A stretch of DNA of 64,000 nucleotides from NCBI RefSeq assembly GCF_000308615.1, contig NZ_BAGB01000161.1, positions 1 through 64,000 on the forward strand, given 5' to 3'. Of this stretch, positions 55,412 through 63,303 are shown in pieces. The stretch's first letter is position 1; each line of letters begins with the position of its first letter. A model generated the notes under the pieces. The model did not search any database and was not told where the DNA came from. It saw nothing but the letters and a program-made list of their open reading frames with translations. The stretch is from Nocardia jiangxiensis NBRC 101359 (GTDB lineage Bacteria; Actinomycetota; Actinomycetes; Mycobacteriales; Mycobacteriaceae). The translations under genes and the position numbers were made by a program.

Positions 55412-56173
55412 TCATCCCCAGCGCGACTGTCCGCCGTCGAGAGGAATCGTCGCACCGCTGAGATAGCCCGCGTCGTCACTGGCCAGAAATGCGACAGCCC
55501 GGCCGATATCCGTTTCGGGATCCCCCACCCGGCCGAGCGGAATACCGGCGACGAATTCTGCCGCCTCCTGCGGATTGCGCTGCGCCCAGCGTTCCAGGGC
55601 AGGCGTGCCGGCATGCGGCGCCACCGCGAGGGCACGGATCCCGTCGCGGCCCCATTCACACGCGGCCGCCCGCGTCAGCGAACGCATCGCCTCCTTGATC
55701 GAGCTGTAGGCGCCGTAATTGCTCGCATCCCAGCGCACCGCGGCCGAGGACACCATGTTGACGATCACCCCTCCACCGCGCGCCTTCAGATGCGGATAGC
55801 ACAGCTGCATCATGCGCAGCGTCGCCATCGGCCCGGCGTCGATGGACCGCTGGTATTCCTCGTCGAGGAGCGACAGCAGGGGGCCGGGCCTGCAGTCGTT
55901 CGCATTGTTGACGACGATATCGATCCCGCCGAACGTCGCCACCACGCGATCGACGGCGGCCGCGAGATCCTCGCGCCGGCTGACGTCGCAGCCGATCGGC
56001 TCGCTGCGCGCCCCCACTTCGGTCAGCATCGCGCAGGTGTCGTGCAGTTTGGACTCGGTACGGCCGGTCACCGCGATCGCCGCACCTTCCTTCGCCAACG
56101 CCAGAGCCACACCCTGACCCACGCCCTGACCCGCACCGGTGATGATGGCCACCTTGCCGTCGAGCTTTCCCAT
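55412..56173 (-). CDS. SDR-family oxidoreductase
   Basis: 253 residues from ATG 56173. Marks: IITGAGQGVGQGVALALA, VVNNANDCRPGPL, the Ser of MVSSAAVRWD, and YSSIKEAMRSLTRAA. The family Tyr and Lys are both present. The C-terminus has LSGATIPLDGG. It is the first gene of the minus-strand operon with the thioesterase. Its promoter shares the 290-bp divergent region with the SDR at 56464, which carries two GTCCC-N7-GGGAC sites. Confidence 0.88.
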   Translation of the reverse strand: MGKLDGKVAIITGAGQGVGQGVALALAKEGAAIAVTGRTESKLHDTCAMLTEVGARSEPIGCDVSRREDLAAAVDRVVATFGGIDIVVNNANDCRPGPLLSLLDEEYQRSIDAGPMATLRMMQLCYPHLKARGGGVIVNMVSSAAVRWDASNYGAYSSIKEAMRSLTRAAACEWGRDGIRALAVAPHAGTPALERWAQRNPQEAAEFVAGIPLGRVGDPETDIGRAVAFLASDDAGYLSGATIPLDGGQSRWG

Positions 56174-56301
56174 ATCCGCACCTATCCCAGTGGACTTCGC
56201 CGAACTCGGGCCACCGTGCGGCCCATACAGATCCGGCCACTCGCCTCGCGGACCTGACACACGGCAGGGACCCTAGCCCTCCGACGCGATCGCAGGTCGT
56301 C

Positions 56302-56320
56302 GGTCCCACTCGCCGGGACC
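56302..56320. promoter_or_regulatory. Operator-like palindrome GGTCCC-N7-GGGACC (site 1)
   Basis: A perfect inverted repeat with 6-bp arms in the divergent region between two SDR operons. It has the same spacing as site 2 at 56371-56387 (centres 68 bp apart), but a different spacer sequence, which supports recognition of the arms. Confidence 0.6.
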
Positions 56321-56370
56321 TGCCCCGAGAGGCAACCGCCGCCCCGGGCGCCACCCACAGCCACATCGTG

Positions 56371-56387
56371 GTCCCGATCATCGGGAC
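56371..56387. promoter_or_regulatory. Operator-like palindrome GTCCC-GATCATC-GGGAC (site 2)
   Basis: A perfect inverted repeat that can also be read as GTCCCGAT-C-ATCGGGAC. The left 15 bases, from 56370, are identical to those at 53236-53250, and both lie about 75-80 bp before an ATG. Confidence 0.65.
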
Positions 56388-56463
56388 AGCAACACCGGAA
56401 CCCACTGTTCGGTGGTGAGCATGAGCCGGTCGGCCAGCCGACGCCGTCGACCACAGGAGTGTC

Positions 56464-57207
56464 ATGAAACTGCAGGGCAAGACAGCGATCGTCACGGGTG
56501 GAGCCGGTGGCATCGGCCGCGCGATCACCACCGTGTTCGTCCAGCAGGGAGCCGATGTCCTGTTCGTCGACATCGACCGGGAACGCGGTGAATCGCTCGA
56601 GCAGGAACTCGGGTCGCACGCTCGGTTCCTGCGCATCGACATCTCCGAGCAGACCTCGGCAGCCGTGATCCGCGATGCCGCGCTCTCCGCGTTCGGCTCG
56701 ATCGACATCCTGGTCAACAACGCGCACGCGTCACGTCAGGCCGCATTCGTCGAGACCACCAGCGAGATGTTCGATCTCTCGTTCAACACCGGCTTCTATC
56801 CGACCGTTCACCTCATGCAGGCCTGCTACGAGCAGTTGCGGGCGTCGAAGGGGTCGGTCGTCAACTTCGCCTCCGGATCCGGCCTCGAGGGAATGCCGCG
56901 GCAGACCTCCTACGCGGCGGCGAAAGAGGCGATTCGCGGCGTCAGCCGAGTCGCGGCGAACGAGTGGGCGCCCGACGGCATCCGGGTGAACGTGGTGTGC
57001 CCGTTCGCCGCCACCGAAGGTGTAAGCGCTTGGCAGGCACAGCATCCCGAGCAAGCCGCCCAAGCCGTGGCCAAGGTGCCGCTGCGGCGGATCGGTAACC
57101 CGGAAACCGATATCGCACCGGTCGTCGCATTCCTGGCGTCCGAGGAGGCCCGATACATCACCGGGCAGACGGTGATGGCCGACGGAGGCATGATCCAATT
57201 GCATTGA
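56464..57207 (+). CDS. SDR-family oxidoreductase
   Basis: 247 residues with ACAGGAG upstream of the ATG. Marks: VTGGAGGIGRAITTVF, ILVNNAHASRQAAF, the Ser of FASGSGLEG, YAAAKEAIRGVSRVA, and GQTVMADGGM at the end. It is the third member of the local xxAKEA subgroup, divergent from the other two. Substrate unknown; together the three could work on successive hydroxyls or ketones of one scaffold. Confidence 0.88.
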   Translation: MKLQGKTAIVTGGAGGIGRAITTVFVQQGADVLFVDIDRERGESLEQELGSHARFLRIDISEQTSAAVIRDAALSAFGSIDILVNNAHASRQAAFVETTSEMFDLSFNTGFYPTVHLMQACYEQLRASKGSVVNFASGSGLEGMPRQTSYAAAKEAIRGVSRVAANEWAPDGIRVNVVCPFAATEGVSAWQAQHPEQAAQAVAKVPLRRIGNPETDIAPVVAFLASEEARYITGQTVMADGGMIQLH

Positions 57208-57303
57208 CCACATGCCTATAGGCGATTGCTATCAAAACTGAGGAAAACGGTCATCGTGGACCGGATTGGTCACCCGCCCCAACAGGTTGAACATGAGCAG
57301 CAC

Positions 57304-57330
57304 TGGCGCCGACGCAACTCATCGGCGCCA
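57304..57330. promoter_or_regulatory. 9-bp stem-loop before the SDR at 57366
   Basis: TGGCGCCGA and its exact reverse complement with a 9-nt loop, ending about 24 bp before the GAGGAGA ribosome site. It may terminate the upstream transcript or act in the leader. Confidence 0.5.
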
Positions 57331-57365
57331 TCACAGCCGCACCTGAAGCCTCCGAGGAGAACGAT

Positions 57366-58307
57366 ATGACCAGCCAGATCCCGTTCGGACCGGAGAGCAC
57401 CGCTGCCGAGGTACTCGCCGGCGTCGACCTCACCGGCAAGAGCGCGATCGTCACCGGCGCGTCGTCGGGCATCGGCGCCGAGACCGCCCGCGTCCTGGCT
57501 CGGGCCGGTGCGGCGGTGACGCTCGCCGTCCGCGATACCGACGCAGGGCAGGAGGTGGCGACTCGGATCGCCGCCGACGGCGCCGCGCGGCGTCCGTCGG
57601 TGCGGCCACTGGACCTGAGCGAACCGGCTTCGGTGGCCACCTTCGTCGCGAATTGGCATGGGCCGCTGGACATTCTGGTGGCCAATGCCGGTGTTATGGC
57701 GACACCCGGGGCCAGGAACAGCCAAGGGTGGGAACTGCAATTCGCGACCAACCACCTGGGGCACTTCCAGCTCGCGCACGGGCTGCACGACAAGGGCGTC
57801 TTCGCGCCCGGCGCACGGATCGTCGTGGTGAGTTCGGTCGGCCACGTGAACGGCGAAGTGCTGTTCGACGATCCCCATTTCGAACGCACCCCCTACGATC
57901 CGTGGGCGGCGTACAGCCAGTCGAAGACGGCCAATGTGCTGTTCGCGGTCGAAGCGGCGAAACGCTGGCCCGAAATCGCCGTCAACGCGCTCAATCCGGG
58001 CCGCATCTGGTCCACCGGCCTGAGCCGCCACATGGACACTCCCCCACAGTCCTTCGACCCGTCCGGCGCCACCGGCGTGACCGAGAAGACCATCGAGCAA
58101 GGCGCATCCACCTCGGTCCTGCTCGCGACATCGCCGTTGGTGGACGGCGTCACCGGCACCTACTTCGAGGACAACCAGCCCGCAGTGCCGTTCACCCCCG
58201 GCACCCGCCGAGGAGTCGCGCAGCACGCCCTCGACCCCGACAAAGCGGCCCGCTTGTGGACCCTGTCCCGCGATCTTCTCGCCGCATCCGGCCACCCGCT
58301 CGCGTAA
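57366..58307 (+). CDS. SDR-family oxidoreductase, retinol-dehydrogenase/WWOX-like
   Basis: 313 residues with GAGGAGA just upstream of the ATG. Marks: IVTGASSGIGAETARVLA, ILVANAGVMATPG (NAGV form), NHLGHFQLAHGL, VVVSSVGHVNG, YSQSKTANVLFAVE. This is the longer SDR group with a flexible C-terminal substrate part (residues ~220-290). It is followed 50 bp later by the isochorismatase-like gene on the same strand, probably in one operon. Confidence 0.88.
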   Translation: MTSQIPFGPESTAAEVLAGVDLTGKSAIVTGASSGIGAETARVLARAGAAVTLAVRDTDAGQEVATRIAADGAARRPSVRPLDLSEPASVATFVANWHGPLDILVANAGVMATPGARNSQGWELQFATNHLGHFQLAHGLHDKGVFAPGARIVVVSSVGHVNGEVLFDDPHFERTPYDPWAAYSQSKTANVLFAVEAAKRWPEIAVNALNPGRIWSTGLSRHMDTPPQSFDPSGATGVTEKTIEQGASTSVLLATSPLVDGVTGTYFEDNQPAVPFTPGTRRGVAQHALDPDKAARLWTLSRDLLAASGHPLA

Positions 58308-58357
58308 CCCCCTTGTGCATTCGGCACCACCGTCACGCTGATCTGAAAGGAATCGTC

Positions 58358-58996
58358 ATGGCCGAGCACGAAGTCATCCATTCGGGCTACACCACCGCCA
58401 GTACCGCGCTGCTGTTCGTCGACCCCTACAACGATTTCCTCTCCGAGGGCGGCAAGATCTGGCCGCTGGTCAAGGCCGTCGCAGCGGACAACGGCCTGCT
58501 GGACAACCTGCGTGCGATCACTACCGCAGTGCGCGCCAACGGAATTCGCGTCTTCATCGCACCCCACCGCCGCTGGGAGCCAGGCGACTACGCGGATTGG
58601 GCCTACCCCAATCCGACCCAGCGCGCCATCATGGACCGGCATTCCTTCGCCCGCGGCGAGTGGGGTGGTGAATGGCACCCCGATTTCGCACCGCAATCCG
58701 GCGACATCGTCGCCAAAGAGCATTGGGCCCAGAGCGGATTCGCCAACACCGATCTGGATCAGCAGCTGCGCCAGCACGGCATCACCCACGTGATCATCGT
58801 CGGGCTGCTGGCCAACACGTGCATCGAGTCGACCGCGCGCTACGCGATGGAACTCGGCTATCACGTCACGCTGGTCCGCGACGGCACCGCCGCCTTCACC
58901 CCCGAGCTGATGCACGCCGCCCACGAGCTCAACGGCCCCACCTACGCGCACGCCATCCGCACCACCAGACAGGTACTCGAACTTCTCCCGGGCTGA
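58358..58996 (+). CDS. Isochorismatase-like cysteine hydrolase
   Basis: 212 residues from ATG 58358 with GAAAGG upstream. The triad of the family is visible: Asp in LLFVDPYNDF, Lys in IVAKEHW, and the nucleophile Cys in LLANTCIESTARYAMELGY. Most relatives are amidases (nicotinamidase-like, N-carbamoyl) or true isochorismatases; the cis-peptide region and triad alone do not decide. Given the chorismate-derived chemistry at 50 kb, an isochorismatase role is conceivable, but the gene belongs to the SDR operon. Confidence 0.88.
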   Translation: MAEHEVIHSGYTTASTALLFVDPYNDFLSEGGKIWPLVKAVAADNGLLDNLRAITTAVRANGIRVFIAPHRRWEPGDYADWAYPNPTQRAIMDRHSFARGEWGGEWHPDFAPQSGDIVAKEHWAQSGFANTDLDQQLRQHGITHVIIVGLLANTCIESTARYAMELGYHVTLVRDGTAAFTPELMHAAHELNGPTYAHAIRTTRQVLELLPG

Positions 58997-59309
58997 CCGA
59001 CCGAACGATTCACCGTGGTCACGAAGCCCGACGATTTTGCGAATATGTCAGATCGGTCCCGATGAGAGTCCCAGGAGGTCCCGCCGACCGAGGGAGTCGC
59101 CGCGTGCCGCGTGAAATGTCTTGGGGATCAGCACAATTCGGCTAGCCGACCCGGGCGCGACGCCGAAATTCTCGACCCGGAGCACACATCCGAGCCGCAA
59201 TGCCGATGTCGGGATTCGGCAGCAGCCCGGAACGTCGTCGAGCCCCAGGCGAACTCGCCGCGAGGCGCCCCAGCGTCCCGACACCGCCAACGGGCCGACC
59301 GCCAACGGG
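58997..59309. other. Intergenic region
   Basis: No intact gene is supported. It contains GTCCCGATGA at 59056-59065, a half-site resembling the GTCCC motif of the SDR region. Confidence 0.4.
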
Positions 59310-59454
59310 CCGAAGGAATCTCACGGAAACCAACACCTACGAGCAGTATTTGCGGCTTCCGAGCCTGCTCGAGCTTCAAGTTCCGAGAACTCCGCCGGCA
59401 TCTCCCCCCGAGGACGAAGCCGCCCACTTCGCCGAGATCGCACAGCTCCGATAA
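59310..59454 (+). pseudogene. Possible N-terminal fragment of a tryptophan 2,3-dioxygenase-like protein
   Basis: One frame reads NTYEQYLRLPSLLELQVPRT, then DEAAHFAEIAQLR and a stop. The YxxYLRLPxLLxLQ pattern recalls the N-terminus of tryptophan 2,3-dioxygenases, after which a long helical haem domain should follow; it is absent. The match is short and based on recall, so this is a tentative call. Confidence 0.35.
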
Positions 59455-59688
59455 CGAGTTCACCCGCGTCTCGTCACGCAACGCTGCACACGATGCAAAA
59501 TCCGCGATCAATCGAGACGACCGAAGAGATTGTTCGCCGGCGTCTGCACCGGCCTCGGCGAACTCTTCGGCGGCGGAGGCCCGGTGCGCCGGGCGTGCAC
59601 CGAGCACGACGGCATAGGCTTCCATACGGTTGATCTCACCGACACGGCCCACGCACCCGACTACCGCAGCACTCGAAAGGCGAGAGTC

Positions 59689-60558
59689 ATGACCGAATGG
59701 AATGCCCGAGACCTACCCTCCTTCGAAGGACGCACCGTCATTGTCACCGGGGCCAACAGCGGCCTGGGCGAGGTGACCGCGCGAGAACTCGCTCGCGTCG
59801 GCGCAAAAGTGATTGTGGCGGTACGCGATACGGACAAAGGAACGGCCGCTGCCGCCCGGATGACCGGCGCGGTGGAGGTTCGTCGACTCGATCTGGCGGC
59901 ACTGTCGTCGGTGCGAGAGTTCGCCGACGGCATCGAACACGTCGACGTACTGATCAACAACGCCGGCATCATGGCCGTGCCGTTCGCGCAGACCGCCGAT
60001 GGCTTCGAAAGCCAGATCGGGGTCAATCATCTGGGACATTTCGCCCTCACCAACCTCCTGCTCCCCAAGCTCACCGGCAGGGTGGTGACAGTGTCCTCGG
60101 ACCTGCACCGGCTGGGCCGGATCGACCTCGATGATCTGAACTGGAAGTCGCGGCGCTACTCGCCCTGGCGCGCCTACGGCCAATCCAAACTGGCCAACCT
60201 GCTGTTCACCAGCGAATTGCAGCGACGGCTGACGCAGGCGAACTCGACGCTCATCGCGGTCGCCGCACACCCCGGCTACTCGGCCACCAATCTGCAGGGC
60301 CGAACCGGCAACCCGGTGGGCGATCGCGCCTCCGCCCTCGCCAACCGCCTGTTCGCGACGTCGGCGGAGTTCGGCGCCCAGCAGACCCTGTACGCAGCAT
60401 CACAGGACCTGCCGGGCGATACGTTCATCGGTCCTCGATTCAGCAGCCGCGGACCGTCTCGTCCCGTGGGGCGCAGCAAGGCCGCACACGACACGAAAAC
60501 CGCTGCCGCACTGTGGAATCTGTCCGAGGAGCTGACCGGCACCAAGTTTCCACTCTGA
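59689..60558 (+). CDS. SDR-family oxidoreductase, retinol-dehydrogenase-like
   Basis: 289 residues from ATG 59689 with CGAAAGG upstream. Marks: VIVTGANSGLGEVTAREL, VLINNAGIMAVPF, NHLGHFALTNLLLP, VVTVSSDLHR, YGQSKLANLLFTSEL. It is similar in type to the SDR at 57366, with a shorter N-terminus. The coding sequence is convergent with the MceB-like gene, whose shifted frame reads through on the opposite strand. Confidence 0.9.
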   Translation: MTEWNARDLPSFEGRTVIVTGANSGLGEVTARELARVGAKVIVAVRDTDKGTAAAARMTGAVEVRRLDLAALSSVREFADGIEHVDVLINNAGIMAVPFAQTADGFESQIGVNHLGHFALTNLLLPKLTGRVVTVSSDLHRLGRIDLDDLNWKSRRYSPWRAYGQSKLANLLFTSELQRRLTQANSTLIAVAAHPGYSATNLQGRTGNPVGDRASALANRLFATSAEFGAQQTLYAASQDLPGDTFIGPRFSSRGPSRPVGRSKAAHDTKTAAALWNLSEELTGTKFPL

Positions 60559-60589
60559 CCTGCCGTCCGCAGTCCCGGTTCGCCGAAGT

Positions 60590-61631
60590 TCAGCGGCAGA
60601 CCGCGGAGTGGGAGTTGCCGCCGATCTGTGAGAGCAGGCCCCGGGGCAACAGGACGCCGTACTAAGGAGATGTCCAGACTGCAGACGAAACCGTCGCCGT
60701 ATGCGCCGCTGCCGGTGAAATGGCCGACATCGGTGAAGATGTTCGGCAGATCGACCGCGGCACGGTCCAGTTCAGGCCCGGCGCCCAGCAGCATGTTCAA
60801 TGCACCGGTCGTAGCATTCTGCGCCGCAACGAATTTCGGTTGTGCGTGAGAGAACATATCGGTCAGCGAGGAAGTCGCGGTCGCGATGCTGGTGGTGCTG
60901 ACCGTGAGAGCCTGCCCCTGCCGGTAGAGACCGCCGACCAGGGCACGGGTCTGTGCGATCAACGTCTCGAACTCCGCTCCTCGCGCGGCCAGACTCTGCA
61001 TCACCCCGGATAATTGGGTGATCACGTCCGAGAGGATCGCGTCACGACGCTGCCAGTCCCCGGCCAGCCCGGTCGCTTGCACGATGAAGGTGCTCAACGA
61101 TGCCCCGGCGCCCTGCAATGCCTGAACCAACGGGTTGGACAACTCGTTGACCTGCTTGGTGTCCAATGTCTGGAACAGCGGCTGAAAACCGTTGCGCTGA
61201 CCGGAGATATCGAAGGAGGGCTCGGTCTGGTCGATGGGGAGCGAGCCACCGTCAGTGAGCGGGGCGGGGTTGCCCTTCGTCCCGGGCTGCAACGCGATGT
61301 AGCGTTGTCCGATCAGATTCTGATATCGCACAAGCGCTTTCGTGTCGCCGAAGATCATCTGCCCGCACTGGACCACGAACCGCACCACCGCGTGATGACG
61401 CGAATCCAGCCCGATCCCGGTGACCTTCCCGACCCGCACACCCGCGATCCGCGCGTCGTCCCCGTCCCGCAGCCCGAGGACATCGGTGAAGGTCGCGGAA
61501 TAGGTGCTCACACCGCCGGATATGTTGCGCGCGAGCGTATTCCACATCGTGACGGTCACCAGAGCCGCGACGATCGCGAACACACCGAACCCGATCAGCG
61601 GCCTCGCGCTTCCCCCGTCAGGACCACCCAC
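60590..61631 (-). pseudogene. Lone MceB-like (MlaD-domain) protein, frameshifted near the C-terminus
   Basis: Starts at GTG 61631, one base overlapping the stop of the NTF2-like gene. It has an N-terminal membrane anchor (GFGVFAIVAALVTVTMW), an MlaD/MCE domain (YSATFTDVLGLRDGDDARIA, VRVGKVTGIG, LIGQRYIALQPG) and a helical tail. After GDGFVCSLDISL (near 60664) the frame leaves family-like sequence; dropping one base gives GVLLPRGLLSQIGGNSHSAV and a stop at 60590, with the Cys-Arg end common in Mce proteins. The uncorrected frame runs to 60276, antisense to the SDR. MCE proteins form lipid-import assemblies at the envelope. The indel could be a mutation or a sequencing error. Confidence 0.8.
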
Positions 61632-62365
61632 TACGCCCTTGCCCCGAACCGGGACAACAACGCGGGCACCTTCGATGCGGCCATCAAGGCACGGAACTGC
61701 CAGCTGTCATCCCGCGGCAGCACACCGCCCCGTTGGGTCGCGTCCAGGAAGTCGTAGAGGGTCTCGCCCTCCTCCATCAGCCCGTCGGCGTTGAAGTGGT
61801 ACCGGTCCACGGCCGGGCACTGGATGAAACGCCCGTTGCCGTAGATCACCGGCGCGGTCTCGTCGTACGGATGCAACCGCAGCGGACCGGTCCAATGGCC
61901 ACTGCCGATATAGCGAATCACGGTGCGCACCCGGCCTTCCGGCGTGACGTCCAGGTACACCTGACCAGGTAGCGGGTCGTACCGCCAGTCCGGGATCGCG
62001 TCGAAGAACGCGAAGTTGTACTTCACGAACTCGTCGATCCCGACGATCGTGCGTCCGAACGTGGTCACATCGGTATATCGGATATCAGCGGTGTACAACT
62101 CGTCGTTCAGGCTCATATCCCGAACCAGGAAGCTCCACCAGTACTTCTTGGCCCACTCCATCACCCAGCTCAGGTCCACCCCGAGCTTGCCGTACAGCTC
62201 CAGCTTGCGTTCGAACTCGTCGAACCACTGCAAAGTGCCGACCTGCAGCTCCGCCTCCGGAATCGCCCGAATCGGCACCGCGCGATTGGAATTCAGGAAC
62301 TCCGGCACCGGTTTGGACAACCGCGGCTGCCGCAGCGCCTGCTGGAACTGTTCCTCGCTGAACAT
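61631..62365 (-). CDS. NTF2-like/SnoaL-type protein
   Basis: 244 residues from ATG 62365 with GAGAGGG upstream. A helical N-terminal region of about 70 residues precedes an NTF2-like core with FLVRDMSLNDELYTADIRYT, VGIDEFVKYNFAFFDAIPDW and HWTGPLRLHPYDE. I cannot name a function. It is co-transcribed with the MceB-like gene (1-bp overlap), so it may bind or modify a lipid or steroid handled by that protein (inference). A perfect palindrome lies 57-80 bp upstream. Confidence 0.8.
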   Translation of the reverse strand: MFSEEQFQQALRQPRLSKPVPEFLNSNRAVPIRAIPEAELQVGTLQWFDEFERKLELYGKLGVDLSWVMEWAKKYWWSFLVRDMSLNDELYTADIRYTDVTTFGRTIVGIDEFVKYNFAFFDAIPDWRYDPLPGQVYLDVTPEGRVRTVIRYIGSGHWTGPLRLHPYDETAPVIYGNGRFIQCPAVDRYHFNADGLMEEGETLYDFLDATQRGGVLPRDDSWQFRALMAASKVPALLSRFGARA

Positions 62366-62421
62366 GACGCACCCTCTCACCCGACCGCGCGGCCACCACG
62401 GCGTGGCGGCCCTGCGCACTT

Positions 62422-62445
62422 AAGATGAATCGTATGATTCATCTT
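62422..62445. promoter_or_regulatory. Operator-like palindrome AAGATGAATC-GTAT-GATTCATCTT
   Basis: Perfect inverted repeat with 10-bp arms in an AT-rich patch, 57 bp before the NTF2-like ATG. It is well suited for a TetR-type repressor; none is encoded next to it in the window. Confidence 0.75.
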
Positions 62446-62559
62446 GAATCAGGTGATGTCAATATGTGTCCGTGCGTCGCCGGAAGTCAGCGGCAACTCC
62501 CGGGGACGTCGGCGGACATCGATGGCCGACCGGAAACACCGACCGACCATCGATGACGG

Positions 62560-63303
62560 CTATGCGCTGCGCGCCGGCTGGTTCACCGGCGGTGCGTGCT
62601 GGACCGCGGGCGCGGGCACCGTCGCGGGCGCGAGCGCTCCTTCGAGAGCGCCCGCCCCCGCGCCGATACCGGAACCGACCACCGCCGCGGGGACCGCGAT
62701 CACCGCGGCGCCGATGAGCGCACCGACCACCGGCATGACCACCAAACCCGCTGGGAGGAAAGGAATTCCGGAAATGAAACCGGCGACGGCGCCGACCGCC
62801 GCGCTGGTGGAGGTCAGCGGGCTGGTGAGGACACCTGCCGTGATGTTCCCGGCGAGCGAACCGACCATGGCGTCGCCGGCCATCCGGTCCGACCGGGCCG
62901 GATCGAATCCGACCGAGTCGAATCCCTGAGCCAGCGTGGCCTCCTGCTGGGCGAAGGAGTCGTTGATCCCCTCGGCGAGCTTGGGGTCCACCCAGTCCGG
63001 CCGTCCGATCTGGGCGGAACCGATGCGCAGGGTTCCATCCGGCGCCTGGATCGGTGCGACCGGCGGCGCGAGGGCCGTCGGCAGATGCAGACGGGACGGG
63101 TCCACCGGCGTGAGAGCGCCGTCCGGGACGGCTCGCTTCCCGTTCGTATCGTTACGACTCGTCGCCGTGGGGGATTTGCTCGCGTCTGCCATCGCGGGGG
63201 CGGCCTCGAACAGCGCCCCCGACGACAGAACCGCTGCCGCGACCAGTAGTGATCCGCCACGCCCGGACCGCTTGGTCGACCGCCTGCGATGCTGTGCTGC
63301 CAT
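62560..63303 (-). CDS. Secreted glycine-rich hydrophobic protein of unknown function
   Basis: 247 residues from ATG 63303 with GAGAGG upstream. A basic N-terminus and hydrophobic core (GGSLLVAAAVLSSGALF) form a signal peptide, probably cleaved after APAMA. A polar middle follows (IQAPDGTLRIGSAQIGRPDW). Then come Gly/Ala/Val segments, SAAVGAVAGFISGIPFLPAG and AVVGSGIGAGAGALEGAL, with glycine-zipper spacing, and a Pro-rich tail. The architecture matches that of the protein at 23362-24063, though no close sequence identity is evident. Possibly an envelope or channel-like protein. Confidence 0.75.
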   Translation of the reverse strand: MAAQHRRRSTKRSGRGGSLLVAAAVLSSGALFEAAPAMADASKSPTATSRNDTNGKRAVPDGALTPVDPSRLHLPTALAPPVAPIQAPDGTLRIGSAQIGRPDWVDPKLAEGINDSFAQQEATLAQGFDSVGFDPARSDRMAGDAMVGSLAGNITAGVLTSPLTSTSAAVGAVAGFISGIPFLPAGLVVMPVVGALIGAAVIAVPAAVVGSGIGAGAGALEGALAPATVPAPAVQHAPPVNQPARSA

